NCBI RefSeq assembly: GCF_004349085.1
Contig: NZ_SMFM01000004.1
Span: 115,255 to 179,254 of the forward strand
Length of the DNA stretch: 64,000 nt
From: Flavobacterium caseinilyticum
GTDB lineage: Bacteria; Bacteroidota; Bacteroidia; Flavobacteriales; Flavobacteriaceae
Direction of reading: 5' to 3'
In this document: positions 9,037 to 17,439 of the stretch, in pieces
Numbering within the stretch: the first letter of the stretch is position 1
Layout of the letters: each line of letters begins with the position of its first letter
Program-made: the position numbers and the translations under genes
The notes under the pieces: generated by a model
What the model was told of the DNA's origin: nothing
The model's database searches: none
What the model saw: the letters and a program-made list of their open reading frames with translations, nothing else

Positions 9037-11409
9037 ATGGAAAATAATATGTTAAACGAAAATTCAGAACAGGATTTTCAAATAAGAGCCATAGTAGATC
9101 AGTATGCTTCCCACTGGAAATGGTTTGTTTTAGGGGCCTTTATCAGCTTATCTGTTGCATATGTTTATTTACGCTACACCATACCGCAATACCGCGCTTC
9201 GACAACCATCCTGATGAAAGATGAAAAGAAAGGTGGTTTATCTTCGGAATTGGCAGCATTTGCCGATATGGGACTAGTCGGCGGGAAAAACAATATCGAC
9301 AATGAAATTGAAATTCTTAAATCCCGAACTTTAATAGAAAGTACGGTACGCAAAATGAATCTGAACATTTCCTTTGTTGTAGAAGGGCAGATTATCAGTA
9401 CCGATCTTTTTAAAAACTCCCCAATTTTGGTGGACTTTACATCGAAAAAATCTAATTTTTATTCGAGCGGCAGTTCATATGAATATTTGGCTCTTTCATC
9501 CGGTACTTTTAAGTTGGACGATATCAGCGGAGAACGCAATATTTTGCAGCAAAAGGAAGTGTACCGATACGGTGAGCCTATTGCAACTAAATACGGCACT
9601 CTGGTGATCAATAAATCGCTTACCACCACTACTGTTTATAATGAAAAAGACAGCGAGCCAATCAAAATTTTAATAAGCCCGATTGAAAACGTTGCCGGAA
9701 GCTTCAGAGGAAGATTAAACATTGCTCCATTAAGTAAAACCAGTGATATCATTGAGCTTTCTTTGACCGATCCTGTACTTGAAAAAGCCGAATTTTTCCT
9801 GGATAATTTGGTGCGGAATTATAATACCGAAGCGATAGCGGATAAGAACTTTATTTCTGAAAACACCTCTCGATTCATTGCGACCAGATTAGCTTTAATA
9901 ACCGACGAACTTGACGGGGTTGAACAAAGCGTTGAAAGTTTTAAAAGCAGCAATCAGTTAACGGATATTGAAACAGAAGCTCAACTTTTTATTGCAGGTT
10001 CGAGTGAATATGACAAGAAAGGAATAGAAACTGATATTCAATTGAATATCATTTCTTCGATGATAGATTTTATGAAGAAAAGCAAACCATCGGATTTGTT
10101 GCCTTCTAATATCGTAAGCGGTGAGGCCACTGATTTGATCAGTTCTTATAATCAATTGGTTTTGGACCGTAACAGGATTTTGAAATCAGCTACTGAGGTT
10201 AATCCAACTGTAGTTAAAATGGATCAGCAGATCTCATCCCTAAAATCGACAGTTGCCGGAAGTTTGAGCCGCATGCAGTCGAATTTAATGATTCAAAAAA
10301 GAGATTTAAATAGTCAGGAAGGAATTTTGAATAGTAAAATTGGTAAAATTCCGGTACAGGAACGCCAGTTTAGAGTGATCGCGAGACAGCAAAAAGTAAA
10401 AGAAGAACTGTATTTGTATTTGTTGCAGAAAAGAGAAGAAACAGCTATTTTTTTAGCTGCCACAGAGCCTAATGCCAGAGTAGTCGATGCTGCTAAAGGT
10501 TCTGACACTCCCGTTGCTCCTAATAAAAAAATCATTTATCTGGGTGCGCTGCTTTTAGGTCTTTTGGTTCCGTTTGGAATCATTTATTTGATGGATTTAC
10601 TGGATACAAAAATAAAAAGCCGTATGGATTTAGACGGTAAAACATTAATTCCTTTTATTGGAGATGTTCCTACTTCTGACAGTCCATCAGAAATTATAAA
10701 ATCAGAAAGTCGCACCAGTACTGCAGAGGCCTTGCGAATCATCCGAACGAATTTAGAGTTTATGGTTAGTAAGGTTCCGGAAGGTCAGGCCAAAACCTTG
10801 TTTGTAACCTCCACTTTCCCTAAGGAAGGGAAGACTTTTGTTTCAGCTAATCTAGCTGCCACTTTTGCACTTTCCGGTAAAAAAGTGTTACTGATCGGAA
10901 TGGATATTAGAAATCCAAGGTTGGATGCCTATTTAACATTGCCTGATCGTGGGGTCACTAATTATCTGTCTTCTAAAAATTTAGTATTGGAAGATTTAAT
11001 CATCAAGCAGGACGGATTTGAAGATTTTCATGTGCTTCCAGCCGGTGTAATTCCTCCTAATCCTGCAGAGCTGTTAATGAATAAAAAAGTGGATACTCTT
11101 TTTGAAACCTTAAAAAGACAGTACGATTATATTATTGTAGATACAGCACCGACTAGTTTAGTTACAGATACATTATTAATTGCTAAGCACGCCGATTCTT
11201 TTATTTATGTTGCCCGTGCCAATTTCTTAGAAAAACGAATGCTGAATATTGCCAACACTTTATATAAAGAACAAAAATTACCTAATATGTGTCTGCTTTT
11301 AAATGACACTGATTCCACTAAAGGATATGGATACGGGTATGGCTATGGTGTCAAGGAAGAAAAAATTCCTTGGTACAAAAAATATTCTGATTTTAAGTCT
11401 TTCTTTTAA
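9037..11409 (+). CDS. Wzc-type polysaccharide co-polymerase / BY-kinase
   Basis: A 790-residue inner membrane protein that combines a Wzz chain-length domain with a cytoplasmic bacterial tyrosine kinase. TM1 is near 28-47, a long periplasmic coiled-coil-rich region follows, and TM2 is near 498-520. The kinase has Walker A (STFPKEGKTFVSAN, about 592-605), Walker A' (LIGMDIRNPR) and Walker B (YIIVDTAPTS). The C-terminal tail carries a YGYGYGYG cluster (Tyr 764, 766, 768, 770) and Tyr 780 and 783, the expected autophosphorylation sites. Cyclic phosphorylation of this tail controls polymer length and export through the Wza-type protein. The cognate phosphatase is probably the CpsB-like protein encoded at 15069-15803. 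Confidence 0.95.
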   Translation: MENNMLNENSEQDFQIRAIVDQYASHWKWFVLGAFISLSVAYVYLRYTIPQYRASTTILMKDEKKGGLSSELAAFADMGLVGGKNNIDNEIEILKSRTLIESTVRKMNLNISFVVEGQIISTDLFKNSPILVDFTSKKSNFYSSGSSYEYLALSSGTFKLDDISGERNILQQKEVYRYGEPIATKYGTLVINKSLTTTTVYNEKDSEPIKILISPIENVAGSFRGRLNIAPLSKTSDIIELSLTDPVLEKAEFFLDNLVRNYNTEAIADKNFISENTSRFIATRLALITDELDGVEQSVESFKSSNQLTDIETEAQLFIAGSSEYDKKGIETDIQLNIISSMIDFMKKSKPSDLLPSNIVSGEATDLISSYNQLVLDRNRILKSATEVNPTVVKMDQQISSLKSTVAGSLSRMQSNLMIQKRDLNSQEGILNSKIGKIPVQERQFRVIARQQKVKEELYLYLLQKREETAIFLAATEPNARVVDAAKGSDTPVAPNKKIIYLGALLLGLLVPFGIIYLMDLLDTKIKSRMDLDGKTLIPFIGDVPTSDSPSEIIKSESRTSTAEALRIIRTNLEFMVSKVPEGQAKTLFVTSTFPKEGKTFVSANLAATFALSGKKVLLIGMDIRNPRLDAYLTLPDRGVTNYLSSKNLVLEDLIIKQDGFEDFHVLPAGVIPPNPAELLMNKKVDTLFETLKRQYDYIIVDTAPTSLVTDTLLIAKHADSFIYVARANFLEKRMLNIANTLYKEQKLPNMCLLLNDTDSTKGYGYGYGYGVKEEKIPWYKKYSDFKSFF

Positions 11410-11560
11410 GGTATAAAAACACATCTAAGATTCACGGGGGTTCTACAAAGGCCTTGCAACAGCATCTTCTTGACGTTTATTTGAATTAATTAAAAAAATA
11501 GTCACTGCTAAACGATAAAAGACTTTATAGAGTCAATTATTCTAACAGTATAAATTTTGC

Positions 11561-11637
11561 AACACTTTGGAGAATTTGATAAACGGAAGAAATTATATTT
11601 CTTTTCGACTTTCAAATTCTGTAAAGTGTTTTTTTTT
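11561..11637 (+). terminator. Long-stem hairpin with T-run after wzc
   Basis: The arm at 11561-11579 pairs with 11612-11630 at 17 of 19 positions, and the 3' arm runs into nine Ts (11629-11637). The loop can itself fold (AAGAAA with TTTCTT). This fits a rho-independent terminator for the wza-wzc transcript, 150 bases after the stop codon. It could also be an attenuator or the 3' end of a small RNA; nothing in the sequence separates these. Confidence 0.65.
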
Positions 11638-11976
11638 GTGCAGTATTGGACAATACTGATGCTGAATAATAAATGGGCAGATTAAGGGGGACAGCTGCTT
11701 TCTCAGCTATCTACTATAGGGTGTAAATAAAAATATTAAGGAAATTTACTTTCAAAACTGCAATAAAGAAAGGTGACTTTTAACGGAATCATACATTGTA
11801 GAATCGTCTTTGATTATTGCAACTTTTATCGAAGAAATCCGCAGTCTAAAAACCGATTTAGTAGAAAAATACTTATTTTTGTGTTTCGTCTTTTTACTTT
11901 TGTAAAGGGAAAATACGATATTCTAAACAAGCGATTAATCCGCTTACTTTTTAGCGAACAACAATACAATATTCTA
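11638..11976 (+). promoter_or_regulatory. Leader region of rfbB with a possible -7 element (11874-11881)
   Basis: This gap holds no convincing gene. An in-frame GTG-started extension of rfbB from 11773 exists, but its 68 residues precede the universal MKNILITGGAGFIG start of RfbB and look non-coding. TATTTTTG at 11874-11881 fits TAnnTTTG and would give a leader of about 90 bases. No good -33 was found, so this is weak. Confidence 0.3.
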
Positions 11977-13023
11977 ATGAAAAATATATTAATTACTGGT
12001 GGTGCCGGGTTTATTGGTTCCCATGTCGTACGTCTTTTTGTTACAAAACACCCTCAGTATCACATTTTTAATCTGGATGCTCTTACGTACGCAGGTAATT
12101 TAGAGAATATCACTGATATAGAAGCAGCCGCTAATTACACCTTTATCAAAGGTGATATCGTTGATGCCGCCTTTATCGATCAGTTGTTTGTGAAGCATCA
12201 ATTTGATGGTGTAGTGCATTTAGCCGCTGAATCCCATGTTGATCGTTCGATTAAAGATCCGCTTTCGTTTGTTAAAACAAACGTTATCGGAACGGTGAAT
12301 TTACTGAACGCTGCCAAGACTATATGGAACGGTAAGTATGAGGGAAAACGTTTTTACCACATCAGCACTGATGAGGTATACGGCAGTTTGGGATCCGAAG
12401 GACTTTTTACCGAAACTACCGCTTATGACCCCAATTCCCCTTACTCAGCCTCTAAAGCGAGTTCTGACCATTTTGTACGAGCGTACGGCGAAACGTACGG
12501 CCTGCCTTATGTGCTGACCAACTGTTCGAATAATTATGGTCCTTTTCATTTCCCGGAAAAATTAATTCCGCTATTTATCAATAATATTATTCACAATAAA
12601 TCATTACCGGTCTATGGTGACGGAAAGTACACCCGCGACTGGCTTTATGTCGAAGATCACGCCGTGGCTATTGATCTGGTATTTCACCAGGGTAAAAACT
12701 ATGACACGTATAATATTGGCGGTTTTAATGAATGGCAGAATATTGATTTGGTTAAATTGCTCTGCAAAATAATGGATGCCAAGTTGGGAAGAACCGAAGG
12801 AACATCGGAGCAGCTGATAGCGTATGTAAAAGACCGTCCGGGCCATGACTTGCGTTATGCCATTGACGCCAGTAAAATCAATAAAGAACTGGGATGGAAG
12901 CCGTCGGTTACGTTTGAGCAGGGACTGGAAAAAACAGTCAACTGGTATCTCGAAAATCAAACGTGGCTGAATAATATTACTTCGGGAGAGTATGCTACTT
13001 ATTACGAGAAACAGTATAATTAG
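11977..13023 (+). CDS. rfbB: dTDP-glucose 4,6-dehydratase
   Basis: A 348-residue extended SDR enzyme that converts dTDP-glucose to dTDP-4-keto-6-deoxyglucose in the cytoplasm. The ATG at 11977 is chosen because the protein then begins with the Rossmann motif ITGGAGFIGSH (6-16). Catalytic residues are visible in STDEVYG (T131, D132, E133) and YSASK (Y156, K160). The length matches the family. rfbA follows at 13164, but rfbC and rfbD are not in the window, so the final sugar could be rhamnose (with rfbCD elsewhere) or a 4-keto-derived amino sugar. A CAGTG-type repeat tract begins right at its stop codon. Confidence 0.96.
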   Translation: MKNILITGGAGFIGSHVVRLFVTKHPQYHIFNLDALTYAGNLENITDIEAAANYTFIKGDIVDAAFIDQLFVKHQFDGVVHLAAESHVDRSIKDPLSFVKTNVIGTVNLLNAAKTIWNGKYEGKRFYHISTDEVYGSLGSEGLFTETTAYDPNSPYSASKASSDHFVRAYGETYGLPYVLTNCSNNYGPFHFPEKLIPLFINNIIHNKSLPVYGDGKYTRDWLYVEDHAVAIDLVFHQGKNYDTYNIGGFNEWQNIDLVKLLCKIMDAKLGRTEGTSEQLIAYVKDRPGHDLRYAIDASKINKELGWKPSVTFEQGLEKTVNWYLENQTWLNNITSGEYATYYEKQYN

Positions 13024-13130
13024 TGTTCAGTGTTCAGTGTTCAGTGTTCAGTGATCAGTGAGGGATGTTCAGTAATAAGTAAACAGTGATCAGTTTTCAG
13101 ATCTGTAATGGGAAGAAAAACAGTATAATT
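13022..13130. repeat. CAGTG-type short tandem tract with a 13-base flanking duplication
   Basis: Imperfect 7-8 base units of the type gTTCAGTGt/gATCAGTG run from the rfbB stop to about 13100. The 13-base string AAACAGTATAATT at the end of rfbB (13009-13021) recurs at 13118-13130, so the tract sits between short direct repeats. The same unit type recurs at 14036-14100, 15835-15975 and 21551-21612. Confidence 0.7.
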
Positions 13131-13163
13131 TAAGCAGCACTGATAAAAAATAAATATACCATT

Positions 13164-14030
13164 ATGAAAGGAATTATATTAGCCGGAGGTTCTGGAACGC
13201 GTTTGCATCCGTTGACTTTAGCGATGAGTAAACAAATGATGCCGGTATATGATAAACCGATGATTTACTATCCGTTATCCACTTTGATGATGGCAGGAAT
13301 CAACGAAATACTGATTATCTCCACGCCGCATGATCTGCCACACTTTGAGAAATTATTGGGTGATGGTTCCTCTATTGGTTGTCAGTTTACTTACGCGGAG
13401 CAGGCAATACCTAATGGTCTGGCGCAGGCTTTTGTAATTGGTGAAGAATTTATAGGGTCAGACAGTGTTGCACTGGTGCTTGGGGATAATATTTTCTTTG
13501 GATCTAATATGGACGAATTATTGAAATCAAATAGCAACCCTGAAGGCGGAGTGGTTTTTGCGTACCACGTTTCGGATCCGGTGCGTTATGGCGTGGTGGA
13601 ATTTGATTCCAATTTTAAAGCGCTTTCCATCGAAGAAAAACCATTGGAACCAAAGTCCAATTACGCGGTGCCTGGACTTTATTTTTATGATAATTCGGTG
13701 GTTGAAATCGCCAAGAATTTAAAGCCCAGTCCTCGCGGAGAATATGAAATCACCGATGTCAACAAAGTTTATTTGGAAAGAGGAGTTTTAAAAGTGGGCA
13801 TTTTAAGCAGAGGTACAGCCTGGTTAGACACCGGGACTTTTAATAGTCTGATGCAGGCGGGACAATTTGTTCAGGTTATCGAAGAACGTCAGGGTCTGAA
13901 AGTAGGTTGTATTGAAGAAATAGCTTGGAGACAAGGGTTTATAACTGATCAGCAACTGAAAAACCTGGCAGAACCATTGAAGAAGTCCGGTTATGGAGAG
14001 TACCTTTTAGGTTTGTTGAAAAATAAGTAG
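13164..14030 (+). CDS. rfbA: Glucose-1-phosphate thymidylyltransferase
   Basis: A 288-residue nucleotidyltransferase that makes dTDP-glucose from dTTP and glucose-1-phosphate. The N-terminal [13 protein letters not shown] (6-18) and the nearby [18 protein letters not shown] block are diagnostic; GDNIFFG and [10 protein letters not shown] are also present. The length is standard for RfbA. It supplies the substrate of the upstream rfbB product. The 140 bases between them hold the CAGTG repeat tract, so co-transcription is possible but not certain. After its stop another CAGTG-type tract begins. Confidence 0.97.
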   Translation: MKGIILAGGSGTRLHPLTLAMSKQMMPVYDKPMIYYPLSTLMMAGINEILIISTPHDLPHFEKLLGDGSSIGCQFTYAEQAIPNGLAQAFVIGEEFIGSDSVALVLGDNIFFGSNMDELLKSNSNPEGGVVFAYHVSDPVRYGVVEFDSNFKALSIEEKPLEPKSNYAVPGLYFYDNSVVEIAKNLKPSPRGEYEITDVNKVYLERGVLKVGILSRGTAWLDTGTFNSLMQAGQFVQVIEERQGLKVGCIEEIAWRQGFITDQQLKNLAEPLKKSGYGEYLLGLLKNK

Positions 14031-14303
14031 TGTTTTTAATGTTCAGGGATTAGTGTTCAGTTTTCAGTGGTCAGTGGTCAGTGTTCAGTCTATTGCATTG
14101 CACAAAAATCACTGGTTCTCGATATTATTTTATAAATCCGCTATCGTTTGTTTACAAAATCACTGGTTCTCGATACAATTTTTGTTTCATTGCATTACAC
14201 AAAAACCACTGGTTCTCGATACAATTTTTGTTTCATTGCATTACACAAAAATCACTGGTTCTCGATACAATTTTATAAAACCGCTATCGCTACTTTATAA
14301 AAT
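14031..14303. repeat. CAGTG tract followed by four 46-51 base CACTGGTTCTCGATA units
   Basis: A short CAGTG-type tract (about 14036-14095) is followed by units starting with CACTGGTTCTCGATA at 14110, 14161, 14207 and 14253. Units come in two forms. One carries an internal inverted pair TTTTTGT/ACAAAAA (46 bases), the other TTTTATAAA/TTTATAAAA (51 bases). Open frames through this stretch encode only the repeat, so they are not annotated as genes. Similar units occur at 14779-14957 and 17285-17355. Confidence 0.85.
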
Positions 14304-14413
14304 CACTCGAACTGACGACCAAATAATACTTGGAAACGTCACTTCGAGTGTTTTTGGCTTGGTGAATTTTGAGGAAAAACAAAATTATCTTAAGCCAAAA
14401 ATGTATCGAGAAG
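14304..14413. repeat. Upstream copy of a 110-base palindrome-containing repeat flanking a GIY-YIG gene
   Basis: Begins CACTCGAACTGACG and contains the near-inverse CGTCACTTCGAGTG (13 of 14 paired), then a tail ending TATCGAGAAG. An almost identical copy lies at 14958-15068 on the far side of the GIY-YIG gene, in the same orientation. Confidence 0.85.
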
Positions 14414-14487
14414 TTTACTGCAAAATAGTTTTTTTGTTATTGGTATTAATCTTAATATTAACTTAGCGTAATCAATACAAATTACAG

Positions 14488-14778
14488 ATGAAGCAATCGT
14501 TTGTTTATGTTTTAAAATGCTCAGACAGCAGTTATTATGTGGGAGTTACCAGTGATTTAACCACCAGGTTGTTTAGGCACCAAACGGGATTTTATCCTGA
14601 TAGTTACACTGCAGGAAGGAGACCGGTAGAATTAGTTTTTTATTGTGAGTTTACGGATATTGCTTTAGCTATACAAACCGAAAAGCAAATTAAAAAATGG
14701 TCCCGCCTAAAAAAAGAAGCGTTAATAAATGGTGATTTTGACGGATTAGTAAATCTGGCGAAGAAAAGATTTGACTAA
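14488..14778 (+). CDS. Small GIY-YIG nuclease-domain protein (UPF0213-like)
   Basis: A 96-residue single-domain GIY-YIG protein. The catalytic block begins FVYVLKCSDSSYYVGVTSD (residues 5-23: the YVL and YVG strands), followed by a conserved Arg (TRLFRHQ) and a C-terminal E-K-x-I-K-K-W block (TEKQIKKW). This is the whole domain; no DNA-binding extension is present. The family's role in bacteria is poorly defined (proposed DNA repair or structure-specific cleavage). The gene is bracketed by two copies of a 110-base palindromic repeat and by many CACTGGTTCTCGATA units, which suggests that it travels with them. It is related to the GIY-YIG protein encoded at 37489-37827. Confidence 0.9.
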   Translation: MKQSFVYVLKCSDSSYYVGVTSDLTTRLFRHQTGFYPDSYTAGRRPVELVFYCEFTDIALAIQTEKQIKKWSRLKKEALINGDFDGLVNLAKKRFD

Positions 14779-14957
14779 TGCGGTTCTCGATACAATTTTA
14801 TAAAACCGCTGTCGCTTATTTATAAAATCACTGGTTCTCGATACAATTTTTGTTTCATTCCATTACACAAAAATCACTAGAACTGACGAACGTTAGGTTA
14901 ATTAGTGAAATCTCTGGTTCTCGATGTAATTTTTGTTTCATTGCATTACACAAAAAC
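14779..14957. repeat. CTCGATAC repeat units downstream of the GIY-YIG gene
   Basis: Three to four further GGTTCTCGATAC units (14783, 14832, 14915 and nearby), with both the TTTTTGT/ACAAAAA and TTTTATAAA/TTTATAAAA internal pairs, plus partial CACTAGAACTGACGA elements. They mirror the upstream block at 14105-14303. Confidence 0.8.
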
Positions 14958-15068
14958 CACTCGAACTGACGTACCAAATAATACTTGGAAACGTCACTTC
15001 GAGTGTTTTTGGCTTGATGAATATTGAGGAAAAACAAAATTACCTTAAGCCAAAAATGTATCGAGAAG
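14958..15068. repeat. Downstream copy of the 110-base palindrome-containing repeat
   Basis: Same order and orientation as 14304-14413: CACTCGAACTGACG, then CGTCACTTCGAGTG, then a tail ending TATCGAGAAG at 15068. It differs at only a few positions. It ends immediately before the stop codon of the convergent phosphatase gene. Confidence 0.85.
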
Positions 15069-15803
15069 CTATTTAAAAAACTGATTGTTGGCTATGGCTT
15101 CCTGAAGCGGAACTAAATCTTTGATGGTTACTTTTTGTTCAAAAGCAGCAATGTGTTTGTCATGATGCACATCGGAGCCCACATAGGTATACATTCCTTT
15201 TTGCAGCAGCTGCTCGGCAATTTTAGCAATTCCGGGACCGTAATAGCCCACTACCGATAACAGATTCAGCTGAAACACACAGCCTGCTCTTTTCAGTTTC
15301 AGGAATTCACTGAAATTGTTATGGTAAAAAAGATAGCGCTCCGGATGTGCCAGCACCGGGATATAACCCGCCACCTGCAGGTCGAACAGGATTGAATAGA
15401 GCTGTATTGGCGCGTTGATGTATGACATTTCCACCAGCACATAATTGTCTTTCAGCGTCAGCAATTCGCCGGACTCAAAAAGTCGGACAAACTGGTCGTC
15501 CATCAGGTACTCGGCAGCGGCGCGAAAGGGAACAGCGATGCCTTGTTTTTCGAGGGCTGCAACCGTAATTTCTTTATTGGCATTGATCTGCTCATGGGTG
15601 TTGTCCCAAACGTGCTGAATGATGTGCGGCGTGGTAATAAAAGACGCAACACCAAAATCCATCAGCTTACGGGTCAGGCGCAAGGTATCTTCAAAAGTCT
15701 TGGCTCCGTCATCAATACCAGGCAACAGATGCGAATGCATATCGATATGATGATCCGGAATCAGGTCTTTGAGTATCGGTTTTGATTTGAATAGTGAAAA
15801 CAT
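15069..15803 (-). CDS. CpsB/YwqE-type PHP-family tyrosine phosphatase
   Basis: A 244-residue metal-dependent protein tyrosine phosphatase of the PHP fold. Metal ligands are visible in DMHSHLLPGIDDGA (H23, H25, D31, D32), TTPHIIQ, LAHPERY and GSDVHH. In capsule systems this family dephosphorylates the tyrosine cluster of the Wzc/CpsD kinase, so the kinase encoded at 9037-11409 is the likely partner. It is transcribed on the opposite strand and lies alone between repeat blocks. Its stop codon is adjacent to a palindromic repeat. No promoter was firmly identified. Confidence 0.92.
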   Translation of the reverse strand: MFSLFKSKPILKDLIPDHHIDMHSHLLPGIDDGAKTFEDTLRLTRKLMDFGVASFITTPHIIQHVWDNTHEQINANKEITVAALEKQGIAVPFRAAAEYLMDDQFVRLFESGELLTLKDNYVLVEMSYINAPIQLYSILFDLQVAGYIPVLAHPERYLFYHNNFSEFLKLKRAGCVFQLNLLSVVGYYGPGIAKIAEQLLQKGMYTYVGSDVHHDKHIAAFEQKVTIKDLVPLQEAIANNQFFK

Positions 15804-15834
15804 GGTGTAAATGTAGAGAAAAGTAATTAGTTTT

Positions 15835-15975
15835 TAGTGATCGTTTTTTAGTGGTCAGTTTGCAGTGTTCAGCTCGGAAAAAGTGATCAGTGTTCAGATT
15901 TGAAAGAAGTGTTCAGTGTTCAGCTTTAGAAAAGTGTTCAGTGTTCAGATTTGAAAGAAGTGGTCGGTGATCAGT
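15835..15975. repeat. CAGTG-type short tandem tract
   Basis: Degenerate aGTGTTCAGTGTTCAG units with interspersed TTTGAAAGAA spacers. The tract forms the stop codon and the last residues of the minus-strand gene at 15945-16736. Same family as 13022-13108 and 21551-21612. Confidence 0.7.
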
Positions 15976-16736
15976 GGATAAGGAGTATGGCAAGCAATTA
16001 AGGTTGCTGTGTTGTTTTTTCGATGTAACAGTATTTGTTTTTTACGATCTTGTTTCAGAAATCCGATAAAAAGGAAGGTCAGATGTAGTTCATTCCCAAC
16101 CGGGAGCGCGGTGGTTAATGTTATGTTCTGCTTTTCAGCTTCTTTGTTAATTATCAGTTCGATACTGTAGCAGGTGTTGAATACATCGTTTTCAAAATCC
16201 CAATTCGCGGTAGCTGTGGACAGGATTACTTGGGTTGCTTCTTCGGGCCATTCTAAATGCTGTTTCGCTATGAAATCAATCAGTTTCACTGTTCTGTCCG
16301 AAGGATTGTATTGTTCTTTTATTTTTAGAACCGAATGCAAAGGTCTTAATTTATTGCTTTCGAAACCGAGTAAAGCCTCTTTGCCGTTGCCGGTTTTCAT
16401 TCCTGCAGTAACCGTCCTTTTTCCCTGGGAATTGGTTGGATCCTCCTGCAAAATTTCGAAAAGGAGTTTGTTTGCCCTGCCTGCGAAGCTGCCGTCTTTT
16501 GCCTGTTTATTGAAACTGGCTGCCAGTTGGCGGAAGAAAACTGCCTTTCTTGCACAGTGGCCAAATTCATGACCCTGATCGCGTATTCTGTCGAAAATGG
16601 GATTGTTTTTGAACTGTTTTGACGTTACGCCTGTTTGTCCTTTAGCCCGGGCATAATTTTCTCCATTTGCAGTTACCACAAAGTTAATGTCATCTATTGT
16701 CCCGCTAATTAAGAAGGGTGCTATTACTTTTGCCAT
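15945..16736 (-). CDS. Conserved Bacteroidota protein of unknown function
   Basis: A 263-residue soluble protein without signal peptide or membrane helix. The N-terminal half resembles a Bacteroidota family of unknown function recognisable by the order KGTIgD, ARxKGG, NPxFdRxRxxGxEFG, KA and a later lLGFEsN block. Here the matching segments are SGTIDD, ARAKGQTG, NNPIFDRIRDQGHEFG, KAVFFRQLA and LGFESN. The C-terminal half is beta-rich and unrecognised. The last nine residues (LITDHFFQI) are encoded by a CAGTG-type repeat tract, so the native C-terminus may have been altered by repeat insertion. No link to polysaccharide synthesis is apparent; it is flanked by repeats on both sides. Confidence 0.7.
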   Translation of the reverse strand: MAKVIAPFLISGTIDDINFVVTANGENYARAKGQTGVTSKQFKNNPIFDRIRDQGHEFGHCARKAVFFRQLAASFNKQAKDGSFAGRANKLLFEILQEDPTNSQGKRTVTAGMKTGNGKEALLGFESNKLRPLHSVLKIKEQYNPSDRTVKLIDFIAKQHLEWPEEATQVILSTATANWDFENDVFNTCYSIELIINKEAEKQNITLTTALPVGNELHLTFLFIGFLKQDRKKQILLHRKNNTATLIACHTPYPLITDHFFQI

Positions 16737-17439
16737 ATTATTACTTTTATTGTTTCTGTTACTGATTATTCCAATTGGATGAGCCGCTGTACTCCAATTT
16801 TTTAATGTGATATTACCTGAACTACTCCTTGAATAGGTATTGGCAAGTTAAAAAAGTATTGCAGCCGTTTTTGATTGCGTTACATGCTAACCGATATTAC
16901 CAAGTAAAATATGTTCCAGTTGAAGCCCTGAAAGGCCAAAAAATTTTGCTGTTTATATTAATTGATTTCGATTTTTATTCAAGTTAGTTTAAATCTGATG
17001 CAGATACAACCTTGCCTGTCAATATGTTTTATATGTTGTATAGTGGTACCCTGATGTTATTTGCAATTATCTTTTTTATTTTTAATGCGTTTAGTAAAGG
17101 TTACGGACTATCTTTTTGTTTACAGTAACGGGGTTTGTATTTATGTAAAGATATCAAAATTAATTACTTAAAGATTGACTTCGATAACCCGTTTGGTGTA
17201 CTTAATTTTTGGTAATCAATTTAGTGATTTCGATTGATTTACGAGAGTAAATTCTAACAGCAACAACAATAACTAATTTCATTAAAAACGGTTCTCGATA
17301 TATTTTTTGTTCCGCTTTGCGCCACAAAAAAACACTCGAAACTGACGTTTTTAATAATTACACTATGGGTTGTTAAAGGTGCGTAATGGCTTTTTAGAGC
17401 TGTTGTTAGAATTATGATTGAAGTAATCACTGATTTTTT
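16737..17439. other. 700-base gene-poor spacer with one CTCGATA-type palindromic element
   Basis: No credible gene is seen on either strand. At 17287-17355 there is a single element of the GGTTCTCGATA...CACTCGAAACTGACG type, with an internal inverted pair (TTTTTTGT and ACAAAAAAA). It resembles the repeats around the GIY-YIG gene at 14488. The rest is AT-rich and unrecognised. Confidence 0.6.

Noticed and set aside
11773..11976. GTG-started N-terminal extension of rfbB
   Set aside because: RfbB proteins begin directly with the Rossmann strand found at 11977. The added 68 residues look non-coding, and a possible promoter element lies within this stretch.
14105..14303. CRISPR-like array (regular CACTGGTTCTCGATA repeats with ~30-base spacers)
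   Set aside because: The spacers are not unique: only two types alternate, each with its own internal inverted repeat, and no cas gene is near. It is a tandem/palindromic repeat.
14053..14466. 137-codon open frame on the plus strand
   Set aside because: Most of it translates the CACTGGTTCTCGATA repeat units (repeated NHWFS-type peptides). No conserved domain or coding bias.
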